DNA of 32,532 nt, taken from contig JAGMCH010000029.1 in NCBI GenBank assembly GCA_023129255.1, positions 1-32,532 on the forward strand, written 5' to 3'. Shown one piece after another: positions 1 through 7,456 of the stretch. Both the position numbers and the translations under genes were made by a program. Position 1 is the first letter of the stretch. Each line of letters begins with the position of its first letter. The notes below the pieces were generated by a model. It was not told the DNA's origin and searched no databases. It saw only the letters and a program-made list of their open reading frames with translations. The stretch is from Dehalococcoidales bacterium (GTDB lineage: Bacteria; Chloroflexota; Dehalococcoidia; Dehalococcoidales; BS750m-G39).

Positions 1-200
1 TAAACAAGAGGAGTCTTAAAGGGGCGAAGCTTCCCCCCAACCCTTTTAGCTCTTTTCCCACCCACCACCCTCTAGGGTCGGCGGCTACTTTTTCTCCCCT
101 CCCCCCAAAAATTAGAGAGTTTTAGGAGTGAAACCCCTGTAGGGCGGGCAGGGTGGGAAGAAAAACATAAGTTAAATGGGGAGGGGACAGGGTCACCAAA
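1..200. repeat. GC-rich intergenic repeat, copy A
   Basis: This non-coding stretch at the left edge has a right part (about 111-197) with the pattern gagagtttta...gggtgggaagaaaaacata...ggggagggg. The same pattern recurs in the same orientation at 2162-2249 and, more loosely, at 12014-12095. The left part holds a second, more diverged unit with the core GGGGCGAAGC. I see no ORF or RNA gene in it. It lies downstream of the minus-strand SDR gene and may act as its transcript end, but no clean intrinsic terminator is visible. Confidence 0.6.
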
Positions 201-203
201 TTT

Positions 204-1118
204 CTACTTAGCTGGCTGGGGTGGTGCCGGGTTTTTATATCCCTCCAGCAGTACCTTAGGCACCTGGTCCATTAACTCCTCCACCGTCCACAGCCCTTCC
301 TCTTTAACGATGGACTTCTTCTTTACCGGCTCGGAGTAAATAGCAATACTGCCCCCGGTAACATCAAACACCTGCCCATTTATATCAGCCGCCTCGTCGG
401 TGCACAGATAGACGATTAGCGGAGTTACTGTTTCCGGACTCGGTGGATTGGTTAATTCCTCATACCGCTCCTTGGTCATAAGCCCTGCCTCATATCTCTT
501 CTTAAAACCAGCCACTATCTCATCGCTAAGGGTAAATCTGGTGGCGGCGGTTGGGGCATAGGCATTGCAGGTTACCCCATACCTGCCCATCTCCCTGGCC
601 ACTGCTCTGGTTAGACCAACGAGCCCGGCTTTAGCCGCACCATAATTGCAGTGCCCCACCGTGCCCAGCCAGGCAGTAGAGGTAGTATTTATTATCCGTC
701 CCCACCTCTGCTCCCTCATCAAGCCACAGGCAAACCGGGTACAATTGAAAGAGCCTTTAAGGAAGGAGTCCACACACCTATCCCAGTCCTCCTCAGTCAT
801 ATTCCAAACCATACGGGGAGCGTCGGCACCGGCGTTATTCACCAGAATATCCACCCTGCCAAAGCTATCCACTGCCGTCTGTATTATCTTCTCGGCCACG
901 TCAAACTCAGAGACACTGCCAAAGAAGGGCACCGCCTGACCACCCAGAGCCTCAATCTCCTTGGCGGCGGTCTCAGCGTCTCCGCCCTCAGTGCCGGGAC
1001 GGCGGTTATTAGTCACCACCTTAGCCCCTTCCTTAGCCAGAGCTACAGCGATTGCTTTACCGATTCCCTGTCCCGAGCCGGTAACTACGGCTACCCTATC
1101 CTTTAACCTAGCAGCCAT
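204..1118 (-). CDS. SDR-family oxidoreductase, probable 3-hydroxyacyl-CoA dehydrogenase
   Basis: A classical short-chain dehydrogenase/reductase of 304 aa. The NAD(P)-binding TGSGQGIG lies at residues 13-20, NNAG at 94-97, and the catalytic Ser, Tyr and Lys near S147, Y159 and K163 (YGAAK). It should be a cytosolic oxidoreductase acting on a hydroxy/keto pair. It is longer than the usual 250 aa, with an extra C-terminal segment of about 45 residues, as in SDRs related to multifunctional beta-oxidation enzymes. Two hot-dog hydratase-like genes lie just upstream on the same strand, so hydration of an enoyl thioester followed by oxidation of the (R)-3-hydroxyacyl product is the likely role. The substrate cannot be told from sequence. 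The start ATG follows a purine-rich ggaaagg region. Confidence 0.9.
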   Translation of the reverse strand: MAARLKDRVAVVTGSGQGIGKAIAVALAKEGAKVVTNNRRPGTEGGDAETAAKEIEALGGQAVPFFGSVSEFDVAEKIIQTAVDSFGRVDILVNNAGADAPRMVWNMTEEDWDRCVDSFLKGSFNCTRFACGLMREQRWGRIINTTSTAWLGTVGHCNYGAAKAGLVGLTRAVAREMGRYGVTCNAYAPTAATRFTLSDEIVAGFKKRYEAGLMTKERYEELTNPPSPETVTPLIVYLCTDEAADINGQVFDVTGGSIAIYSEPVKKKSIVKEEGLWTVEELMDQVPKVLLEGYKNPAPPQPAK

Positions 1119-1154
1119 TGGTCTAGCCTTCCTTTCCTATCTGTCTGATTATCA

Positions 1155-1586
1155 TCAGCCTCTGGAGGGCAAAATGACCATAGCCTTACCTGAGGCTGTC
1201 TTCTCACCCTTCGGATTCTCTGCCCACAGGCTACACTCCACAAAGTGTTGCCCATTCTGGACATACTTCTTGGTCACCTTACCCTTGCAGGTAACAGCCT
1301 CGCCGGGGTAGTTCATACCCTTATAACTACAACTCAGCTTCCTGAGACTGCCCCCCTCCCCTATCCAGTCGGTCATTAGCTGTCCCAGGAAAGCGCCTAT
1401 TAGCTGACCAGGAACGATGACGCCAGAAAGCCCCCGGCTCTGGGCAAAGTCCTTATCATAGTGAATAGGATTATAGTCACCTGATGCCCCAGCCCACATC
1501 ACCAACTGCATGGTGGTCGGCTGTTTGACCAGGGGGGTGATTTCACCGCCCACGGCGACATCTTGGTAATAGAGCTGCTCAGTCAT
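1155..1586 (-). CDS. MaoC-like (R)-specific hydratase, catalytic subunit
   Basis: A 143-aa hot-dog fold protein of the MaoC/hydratase-2 family. It carries the hydratase motif DYNPIHYD at about residues 37-44, with D37 and H42 as the expected catalytic pair, followed by the GLSGVIVPGQL segment that lines the acyl channel. Its ATG comes one base after the stop of the upstream partner gene, so the two are probably translated together. Size and pairing resemble HadB of mycobacterial HadAB dehydratases, where one subunit carries catalysis and the other binds the acyl chain. The probable reaction is reversible hydration of a trans-2-enoyl-CoA or enoyl-ACP. A dehydratase in a synthetic pathway is equally compatible. 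Confidence 0.85.
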   Translation of the reverse strand: MTEQLYYQDVAVGGEITPLVKQPTTMQLVMWAGASGDYNPIHYDKDFAQSRGLSGVIVPGQLIGAFLGQLMTDWIGEGGSLRKLSCSYKGMNYPGEAVTCKGKVTKKYVQNGQHFVECSLWAENPKGEKTASGKAMVILPSRG

Positions 1587-1587
1587 A

Positions 1588-2016
1588 CTAATAGCCGATA
1601 ATCATCTGGCGGCACTTGGCTACCAGCTCCTGTTTTTGATTCTTATAGCTGCTATCAAAGGTCATAAACGCCATCCTGCCCATCTTACCCTGCCGCTCAC
1701 GAAGGTTGCTGATTTTGAAAATAGTCGTTATCACATCGCCCAGCCCGATGGGCTGATAGCACTCAAGCTCAGTGCCACCCATAAGCACCGTGTTAAAGGG
1801 GGCTAAGGACATTAAGTCGTCGACAAACTGCTCAAAGCCGATAGCCAGAATAAAGGTCGGGGGAGCAATAGCGCCATCCTGCCACAGGGGGTTGGGGTCG
1901 CCCACGGCTCGGGCGAACCGCCGTATCATCTCCCGCCCAATCTCATATTCCCTGGGCTGCCACTCCACCCCAATCTTGCTCTTTAACTTCTCTATGCCCG
2001 ATGAAGCCTCAGTCAT
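1588..2016 (-). CDS. MaoC N-terminal/FAS1-like hot-dog subunit
   Basis: A hot-dog protein of the 'MaoC dehydratase N-terminal' type. I place the start at ATG 2016 (142 aa, MTEASSG...), not the TTG at 2043 used by the ORF track. A TTGACA-N18-TAAACT promoter ends seven bases before this ATG, so the TTG would not be transcribed. The region GDPNPLWQDG aligns with the hydratase motif but lacks the catalytic His. It therefore looks like the non-catalytic, substrate-binding subunit that pairs with the MaoC-like protein encoded next. This matches HadA/HadB organisation in mycobacteria (family knowledge). The complex itself is inferred from adjacency. Confidence 0.8.
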   Translation of the reverse strand: MTEASSGIEKLKSKIGVEWQPREYEIGREMIRRFARAVGDPNPLWQDGAIAPPTFILAIGFEQFVDDLMSLAPFNTVLMGGTELECYQPIGLGDVITTIFKISNLRERQGKMGRMAFMTFDSSYKNQKQELVAKCRQMIIGY

Positions 2017-2023
2017 ATCAAGA

Positions 2024-2053
2024 AGTTTACTTTGCCCCGACAAGCTGTGTCAA
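2024..2053 (-). promoter_or_regulatory. Sigma70-type promoter, probably leaderless
   Basis: On the minus strand the sequence reads TTGACA, 18 nt, TAAACT, then seven bases and the ATG at 2016. The -35 hexamer is a perfect consensus match and the -10 matches four of six. The spacing puts the transcript start at or next to the start codon, implying a leaderless mRNA for the hydratase pair and the SDR gene. Confidence 0.6.
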
Positions 2054-2060
2054 GAATTTT

Positions 2061-2249
2061 GTTTTTCTTCCCACCCTCCCACCCAATAGAGGTTTCACCT
2101 CTCTTAAACTTTCCTTTAGCCCCCCTCAGCCCCCCAATTAGTAAATAATCCCGGCGGGGTCTGGAGAGTTTTAGAGACGAAGCCTTTGAGGGTGGGTTAG
2201 GGTGGGAAAACAGACATAAATTAAAAACGGGGGGAGGGGTGGGGTCGAC
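2061..2249. repeat. GC-rich intergenic repeat, copy B (inverted pair)
   Basis: Two units of the same repeat lie here in opposite orientation. The right unit (2162-2249, gagagttttagag...gggtgggaaaa) matches copy A directly. The reverse complement of the left unit (about 2061-2112, aagtttaagagaggtgaaac...gggtgggaagaaaa) matches both. Together with copy A it brackets the SDR/hydratase cassette. The ORF drawn across it (2013-2264) is not credible. This covers most of the gap between the divergent hydratase and ABC transporter genes. Confidence 0.65.
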
Positions 2250-2291
2250 GCTATAGATAAACATTTAAACCAGCCCAGAAAAAGCCAAAGC

Positions 2292-2322
2292 CTTACACCA
2301 TAAACGAAAAACATGCTATTAT
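2292..2322 (+). promoter_or_regulatory. Possible promoter for the ABC transporter operon
   Basis: CTTACA and TATTAT lie about 19 nt apart, with the -10 ending 27 nt before the chosen ATG. The match to consensus is modest, but the position between repeat copy B and a strong ribosome-binding site fits the operon's promoter. Confidence 0.3.
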
Positions 2323-2349
2323 AACCCTAACATGGGAAAGGAGGCAGGA

Positions 2350-3318
2350 ATGACCTCACAAAATGTAAAAAGAGCCAAGGCGGGTGACGACTTCGCTATC
2401 CAGACTTTCAATCTGACCCGGAAGTTCAACAGTCTGGTAGCAGTAGATGGCATCGACCTTAATATTAAGCGGGGAGAACTATTTGCCCTGCTTGGTCCTA
2501 ATGGCGCTGGCAAAACCACTACCATCAATATGCTGTGCTGCCTCTTGAAACCAAGCGGCGGCACTGCCCAAGTACTGGGTTATGACATCCTCAAGCAGCC
2601 GTTTAAGATTAAGGAGACCATCGGCGTCTCACCCCAAGAGACGGTTATCTCCGAGCACCTTAACCCCCAGGAAAACCTCGTCCTGATAGGCAAGATTCAC
2701 GGCATAGATACCAGGGAGCTGAAGAGCAGGTCGCAGGAGCTGCTGGAAACAATGGGGCTTGAGGCACGGGCTAAAGACCAGGTGAGAAAATTCTCCGGTG
2801 GTATGAAGCGACGGCTCAACATAATGATGGCGCTGATTCACAACCCTAAGGTTCTATTCCTGGATGAACCCACTCTGGGTCTTGACCCTCAAGCCAGGCG
2901 AGCAATATGGGAATACATTATCAGGCTAAAGAAGGAAAAGACTATTCTGCTCACCACCCACTATATGGATGAGGCCGATTTTCTTGCCGACCGCATAGGC
3001 ATTATGGATGAGGGCAAAATCGTTGCCCTCGGCACCAGCAGGGAACTCAAAACAGGCCTACTGGACATACTGGAAAAGCACACCATAGTTATCCATGCTC
3101 AGAACTTTACCCAGAAAGTCATAAGTGAAATGCGAACCAGATATGCCGAGGTAGAGGTAACCGAGGATACCATGGTAATCAGCGATAAACAGCTTGGCTT
3201 CCAGGAAATCGTTGACCTCCTGCACATCTCCGGGGTTACGGTCAGCTCTGCCTATACGAAAGAGCCAACACTAGATGATGTCTTTCTAAACATAACAGGA
3301 AAGGAACTAAGAGAATGA
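2350..3318 (+). CDS. ABC transporter ATP-binding protein (ABC-2 exporter type)
   Basis: The 322-aa nucleotide-binding subunit of an ABC exporter. It shows Walker A GPNGAGKTT, signature FSGGMKRRL, Walker B VLFLDEPTLGLD and the H-loop His in TTHYMDEAD. A C-terminal extension of about 90 residues is typical of drug, antibiotic or polysaccharide exporters of the DrrA/NodI kind. I start at ATG 2350 because AAAGGAGG sits five bases upstream. The ORF track's ATG at 2332 would place that Shine-Dalgarno inside the gene. The stop overlaps the permease start by four bases (ATGA), so the two are translationally coupled. The exported substrate is unknown. Confidence 0.93.
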   Translation: MTSQNVKRAKAGDDFAIQTFNLTRKFNSLVAVDGIDLNIKRGELFALLGPNGAGKTTTINMLCCLLKPSGGTAQVLGYDILKQPFKIKETIGVSPQETVISEHLNPQENLVLIGKIHGIDTRELKSRSQELLETMGLEARAKDQVRKFSGGMKRRLNIMMALIHNPKVLFLDEPTLGLDPQARRAIWEYIIRLKKEKTILLTTHYMDEADFLADRIGIMDEGKIVALGTSRELKTGLLDILEKHTIVIHAQNFTQKVISEMRTRYAEVEVTEDTMVISDKQLGFQEIVDLLHISGVTVSSAYTKEPTLDDVFLNITGKELRE

Positions 3319-4412
3319 GGTTATTAGCCTTAGCCAGCAGAAATCTTAAAGAAACATATAGAGACCCACTGGCGCTGGGTTTCCTCCTGGGGTTCCCCTT
3401 AGTGTTTATGCTGCTTTTCGGCGCCATTTTTAGCGGCGACGAGACTCCGAATTACGCTATCGGCGTCATAGATGAGGACAATACACCGCTATCGCAAGCC
3501 TTCGTTGATGAAGCATTGGCACAGGTGCCGGTGCTTGAGGTTTCCACCTATGATGATACCGCCACCGCCCTCAGAGACCTCAAGTTCGGCGACCTTAAAG
3601 CCTATATTGTTATCCCCGACGGTTTCGGCCAGCAGGTGAACAGCAACTGGCAGGGTGATAAAGCCGATATCACCCTGAATATAACCTATGACGAAAGTGA
3701 CATTATGGTATCGGAGCAGATAGTTACCATCATCAATGCCACCACCCGCGCCTTTGCCCAGATAGAGGTACCAATAACCATTAACGCTGAGCCTATCTAC
3801 ATAGAAACCGAGATAGACTATATGGACTTTATTGGTCCGGGGATAATAGTCTTCGGCATACTGATAATAATACCTACCGCTGCCAGAACCATGGTCAGCG
3901 ATAAGGAAAAGGGGATGCTTGCCCGCCTGCTGACTACGCCGACTCGGCCGATAGACTTTATCTTAGGCTACTCTCTGGGTCTTGTCCTGCTAGCTGCCGC
4001 CCAGATAATAATAATCATGCTAGCTACCTGGCTACTCGGTCTCAATATGACAGGCAACCCGTTTCTGGCTTTCTTCGTCTTTCTGCTGACCAGCCTGTGC
4101 TGTATTGGCATTGGCATGGTTGTCGCCTCCCTGACCAAGACTGAAAATCAGGCAGAGCCCCTCTGCTGGCTTTTCGCCATGCCCTTAGCTGCACTCTCCG
4201 GCTGCTGGTTTTCAATAGAGCTGATGCCTTCATATCTCAGGACTTTTGCCAATGCCTTCCCCTTTGCCCACACCATTGAGGCCTCACGGGCAATCCTCAT
4301 CCGGGGAGTAGGGCTGGAGGCAATAAGCTATGACTTCTTCTTCCTCGTTGGCTGGGCAGTGGCTATCTTTGCCCTTGGCGTCATTCTATTCAGGAGGAGT
4401 ATGCGAAGCTAG
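3315..4412 (+). CDS. ABC-2 type transporter permease
   Basis: The 365-aa membrane subunit partnered with the ATPase just upstream. One transmembrane segment near residues 18-42 (LGFLLGFPLVFMLLFGAIF) is followed by a roughly 130-residue extracytoplasmic domain (NYAIGVIDEDNTPLSQAF...), then five or so hydrophobic segments from about residue 170 to the end. This is the usual ABC-2/DrrB/YhgE-like layout. The protein ends in a short basic tail (FRRSMRS). The four-base overlap with the ATPase and short gap to mtnA suggest co-transcription. Substrate class cannot be decided from sequence. Confidence 0.9.
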   Translation: MRLLALASRNLKETYRDPLALGFLLGFPLVFMLLFGAIFSGDETPNYAIGVIDEDNTPLSQAFVDEALAQVPVLEVSTYDDTATALRDLKFGDLKAYIVIPDGFGQQVNSNWQGDKADITLNITYDESDIMVSEQIVTIINATTRAFAQIEVPITINAEPIYIETEIDYMDFIGPGIIVFGILIIIPTAARTMVSDKEKGMLARLLTTPTRPIDFILGYSLGLVLLAAAQIIIIMLATWLLGLNMTGNPFLAFFVFLLTSLCCIGIGMVVASLTKTENQAEPLCWLFAMPLAALSGCWFSIELMPSYLRTFANAFPFAHTIEASRAILIRGVGLEAISYDFFFLVGWAVAIFALGVILFRRSMRS

Positions 4413-4418
4413 ACGTTT

Positions 4419-5456
4419 ATGAAAGCTATTGAATGGCTTGGCAATAGAGTAAGAATCCTGGACCAGACCAGGCTTCCCCAAGAAGAGGTCTATCTGGAGC
4501 TTAGCCGCTATCAGGATATAGCCTCAGCCATCGCAGAATTGAAAATCAGGGGCGCTCCGGCCATTGGAGTAGCTGGAGCCTATGCAGTGGCTTTAGGCGC
4601 CCTGGAAATCAAAGCTACAGCTAAAACTGAGTTCTTGCGAAAACTCCAAGCCATCATCCAGACCATTGCCTCTACCCGACCCACCGCCCGAAACCTGTTC
4701 CGCGCCCTGGAGCGAATGGGGCGAGCGTCGGAGTCGGGCAAAAACGTAGACCAGATTAAAACAGCCCTGGTCAATGAAGCCATCGCCATACATACTGGAG
4801 AGGCTGAGGCAACCAGAAGGCTGAGCCAGCTTGGCGCCGAGTTACTAAAAGATGGCTTTACCATCCTGACCCACTGTAATACCGGCGCCCTGGCTACCGC
4901 CGGCTACGGCACCGCCTTTGGAGTAATCAAAAAAGCCTGGGAGCGGGGCAAAAAGCTCAGGGTTTTCGCCACCGAGACCCGCCCCCTCCTCCAGGGGGCA
5001 CGAATCACCGCCTGGGAGCTAAACAAGGCTGGCATCCCGTTCACCCTTATCACCGACTCCATGACTGGCTATTTTATGAGCCGGGGGGAGGTTGACTGCG
5101 TTATTGTCGGCGCCGACCGGATTGCCTTAAATGGCGATACCGCCAACAAGATAGGCACCTACACTCTGGCGGTGCTGGCTAAGGAGCACAATATCCCGTT
5201 TTATGTTGCTGCCCCCACCACCACCATTGACCCCTCGCTGGCTTCAGGGGCTGAAATTCCCATTGAGCAGAGAAGTTCTGACGAGGTAACCCGTATTCAG
5301 GGAATAAGCATTGCCCCCGAAGGCGTTGATGTTGCCAACCCCGCCTTTGATGTTACCCCCCACCCCTATATAACCGCCATCATCACTGAGAGTGGTATAA
5401 TAAGACAGCCTTTTGGGGAGGGGATAAAGGAAATTTTTAGAAACCTATCCCCCTGA
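4419..5456 (+). CDS. mtnA: S-methyl-5-thioribose-1-phosphate isomerase
   Basis: MtnA of the methionine salvage pathway converts 5-methylthioribose-1-phosphate to 5-methylthioribulose-1-phosphate. It belongs to the eIF2B-alpha-like family, and 345 aa is typical. Diagnostic segments are MKAIEWLGNRVRILDQTRLP at the start, RGAPAIGVAGAYA, the catalytic Cys in THCNTGALATAGYGTA and the catalytic Asp in GADRIALNGDTANKIGT. It starts six bases after the permease stop and has no clear Shine-Dalgarno of its own, so it may be read through from the transporter genes. mtnP lies about 1.1 kb downstream. The last residues (IFRNLSP) are encoded by a sequence that also occurs as non-coding repeat near 8500, so its C-terminus appears to have been replaced or extended by repeat DNA. 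Confidence 0.95.
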   Translation: MKAIEWLGNRVRILDQTRLPQEEVYLELSRYQDIASAIAELKIRGAPAIGVAGAYAVALGALEIKATAKTEFLRKLQAIIQTIASTRPTARNLFRALERMGRASESGKNVDQIKTALVNEAIAIHTGEAEATRRLSQLGAELLKDGFTILTHCNTGALATAGYGTAFGVIKKAWERGKKLRVFATETRPLLQGARITAWELNKAGIPFTLITDSMTGYFMSRGEVDCVIVGADRIALNGDTANKIGTYTLAVLAKEHNIPFYVAAPTTTIDPSLASGAEIPIEQRSSDEVTRIQGISIAPEGVDVANPAFDVTPHPYITAIITESGIIRQPFGEGIKEIFRNLSP

Positions 5457-5560
5457 CCCCCTTCCCTTGGGAATTTATGAAGGGAAGGGGGGAGTGTGGG
5501 GAGAGGGGGCTTCGCCCCCTCTCCTGAACCTCTCCCCCAAAGGGTTAAGGTTTATATTAA
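5432..5560 (+). repeat. GC-rich palindromic repeat, copy D
   Basis: This begins inside the last codons of mtnA (atttttagaaacctatcc) and continues past its stop. It contains two strong hairpins: CCCCCTTCCCTT/AAGGGAAGGGGG (5457-5491) and GGAGAGGGGG/CCCCCTCTCC around CTTCG (5500-5524). The same order of elements recurs at 8497-8600. The hairpins could terminate or stabilise the upstream transcript, although no T-tract follows them. Confidence 0.7.
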
Positions 5561-5581
5561 GCTGAAGTGGGAGGGAATGGA

Positions 5582-6358
5582 ATGGCAATAAGTGATTGGC
5601 TTTCTGCAAATTTAATAACAATTATCTTCGTGCTCAGTATATTAGTCCTAATATATTTCATAATCGAAGTAGTACGAACAATACGTAGAAAACGTTCAGA
5701 TACTAGTCCGATTACTGCCATCCTCTTGATTTTAGGTCTTGCCGTCGCTGTGTTTCTAATCTTTCGTGCTCAAGATTTAGAATCAGCGGACTTGGCACAA
5801 GTAATTCTTACCATCGGGTTAATTGCGGTTACAGCGGTCTATGCTTCCTTCACAGAAAAACAGGCTAGAGCCAGCGCAGAAATAGCTGAAGAGACGAGAG
5901 AGCAAACAGTTGTGGCCTCACGACCAATAATAATTCAGAAGGCTTTGTATGAAAAAGACGTTTGGGTAGGTAATAATCAAGATTATTTTGCTCATTTTGA
6001 GATATCAAGTGTGGGAAATACCCCCGCTATAGAGGTAGTAAGCTCAATAGTGGATAATGAAGATAATAGCCTTCACAGTATCCGACAAACTTACCTAAAG
6101 AAGGATGATCCCCCTATTAAATTTCGCCCTTATAACATTGCAAATCTAGAGAAAAATAAAACGTATTATCTTGTATGCGATTATCAAAGCATCTTTTCTT
6201 ACGGCACACAAAAACCGCTCTATCAAACGCGCTTGCCCTTCAAGATAAGTAAAGCCGCCAAGGAAGACAAAATATACGTGATAGCCGGTGAGTTAGAATT
6301 CCCCGAAATTCAAGAAAAAGACCGTATTGATGCCTTTGGTAACGTTAAACCAAAATAA
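5582..6358 (+). CDS. Hypothetical membrane protein with soluble C-terminal domain
   Basis: I do not recognise the family. I start at ATG 5582 (258 aa, MAISDWLSA...) because GGGAGGG lies just upstream; the ORF track's GTG at 5567 would overlap that site. Three hydrophobic stretches lie in the first 100 residues (about 8-32, 44-62 and 72-92). A likely helical linker rich in Ala and Glu (KQARASAEIAEETREQT) follows, then a roughly 150-residue mixed alpha/beta domain probably facing the cytoplasm. The DNA is clearly richer in A+T than its neighbours, and together with the next small gene it forms an island between mtnA and mtnP, suggesting later acquisition. No catalytic motif is visible. Confidence 0.65.
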   Translation: MAISDWLSANLITIIFVLSILVLIYFIIEVVRTIRRKRSDTSPITAILLILGLAVAVFLIFRAQDLESADLAQVILTIGLIAVTAVYASFTEKQARASAEIAEETREQTVVASRPIIIQKALYEKDVWVGNNQDYFAHFEISSVGNTPAIEVVSSIVDNEDNSLHSIRQTYLKKDDPPIKFRPYNIANLEKNKTYYLVCDYQSIFSYGTQKPLYQTRLPFKISKAAKEDKIYVIAGELEFPEIQEKDRIDAFGNVKPK

Positions 6359-6371
6359 TCAAGGAGGCACT

Positions 6372-6557
6372 ATGAAGGTTAAGGCTACTTGTCGCAAGTG
6401 TGGGTATGCAATTGAGAAAGACTTGGAGATAGAGTTAGATACCAATAGGTTTGTAGAGGCTCTCAAGTTCCTACAACAACAGGCACAGGAACATCATCAT
6501 CCAGAGGTGAACGACTCTTTCAAATGGCGGCTTGGGTGGGAAAGTCCTGCACCCTAG
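6372..6557 (+). CDS. Small hypothetical protein with CxxC motif
   Basis: A 61-aa protein starting MKVKATCRKCGYAIE. The ATG at 6372 is preceded by AAGGAGG at a good distance, so the ORF track's start at 6327, inside the preceding gene, is wrong. One Cys-x2-Cys pair at residues 7-10 and a short His run (EHHHPEVND) could bind a metal, like half a zinc ribbon, but only two cysteines are present. Base composition matches the AT-richer gene before it, and the two probably form one unit. Function unknown. Confidence 0.6.
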   Translation: MKVKATCRKCGYAIEKDLEIELDTNRFVEALKFLQQQAQEHHHPEVNDSFKWRLGWESPAP

Positions 6558-6586
6558 CAACAATACCTCATAAGGAGACAACCTAA

Positions 6587-7456
6587 ATGCCAAACGCCAA
6601 AATAGCCGTTATCGGCGGGAGTGGGCTGTATGATATTGAGGGGCTGACCGATATTGAAGAGGTTAATCCAGATACCCCCTTCGGCAAGCCCAGCGATACC
6701 ATAACCATAGGCAGGCTGGGAGAAATTGGCATCGCCTTTTTGCCCCGCCACGGCAGAGGACACCGCATCTCCCCCACCGAAGTCCCCTATAGAGCCAACA
6801 TCTATGCCCTGAAGGGGCTGGGGGTGGAATGGATTATTGCCATTAACACCGTGGGTAGCTTCAAACAGAAAATAAAACCCGGAGACCTGGTTATCCCCGA
6901 CCAGCTAATCGACCGCACCCGGAGCCGGGCGAACTCCTTCTTCGGCGAGGGCATCGTCGTCCATATCCCCTTTGCCGAGCCCTTCTGCCCCGTCTTAAGC
7001 CAGATTTTGCTTGAGGCGGCCAAAGAGACAGGGGCTAGTGTCCACCCCAAAGGCACCTATGTAGTTATGGAGGGTCCCGCCTTCTCCACCAAAGCCGAAT
7101 CAAGGCTCTACCGCTCCTGGGGGGCTGACATTATCGGCATGACGGCACTGCCCGAAGCCAAGCTGGCACGGGAGGCGGAAATCTGCTACGCTATTATCGC
7201 CGGCGTTACCGACTACGATAGCTGGCAGGAGCAAAGCGAACCCCTCGTTGTTGACGTCATCTTGAACATCCTGCGCCAGAACGCCGATACCATCAAGAGA
7301 ATCATCAGGCTGGCGGTCAACAGAATACCTGAGGAGCGCCGTTGTGACTGTGCTACGGCGCTGAAGGCAGCCTTTGTTACTGCCCCCAGGTTTATGCCTC
7401 CGGAGCAGAAGCAGAAGCTAAACTTGCTAATTGGCAAATATTTAAAAGGAGATTGA
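6587..7456 (+). CDS. mtnP: S-methyl-5'-thioadenosine phosphorylase
   Basis: MtnP phosphorolyses 5'-methylthioadenosine to adenine and 5-methylthioribose-1-phosphate, the substrate of MtnA encoded upstream. At 289 aa it fits the family. Visible motifs are the phosphate-binding IGGSGLYD at residues 9-16, RHGRGHRISPTEV with the conserved His residues, and the purine/ribose-site segments MEGPAFSTKAES and GMTALPEAKLAREAEICY. AAGGAGA lies seven bases before the ATG. The stop overlaps the start of the methionine synthase gene (TGATG), so the two are coupled. A xanthosine/guanosine phosphorylase is a less likely alternative because the MTAP-type TALPEAKLAREAE segment is intact. Confidence 0.95.
   Translation: MPNAKIAVIGGSGLYDIEGLTDIEEVNPDTPFGKPSDTITIGRLGEIGIAFLPRHGRGHRISPTEVPYRANIYALKGLGVEWIIAINTVGSFKQKIKPGDLVIPDQLIDRTRSRANSFFGEGIVVHIPFAEPFCPVLSQILLEAAKETGASVHPKGTYVVMEGPAFSTKAESRLYRSWGADIIGMTALPEAKLAREAEICYAIIAGVTDYDSWQEQSEPLVVDVILNILRQNADTIKRIIRLAVNRIPEERRCDCATALKAAFVTAPRFMPPEQKQKLNLLIGKYLKGD

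Noticed and set aside
2013-2264. 83-aa minus-strand ORF
   Set aside because: It covers repeat copy B and the promoter of the hydratase operon; composition is repeat-derived and it has no ribosome-binding site.
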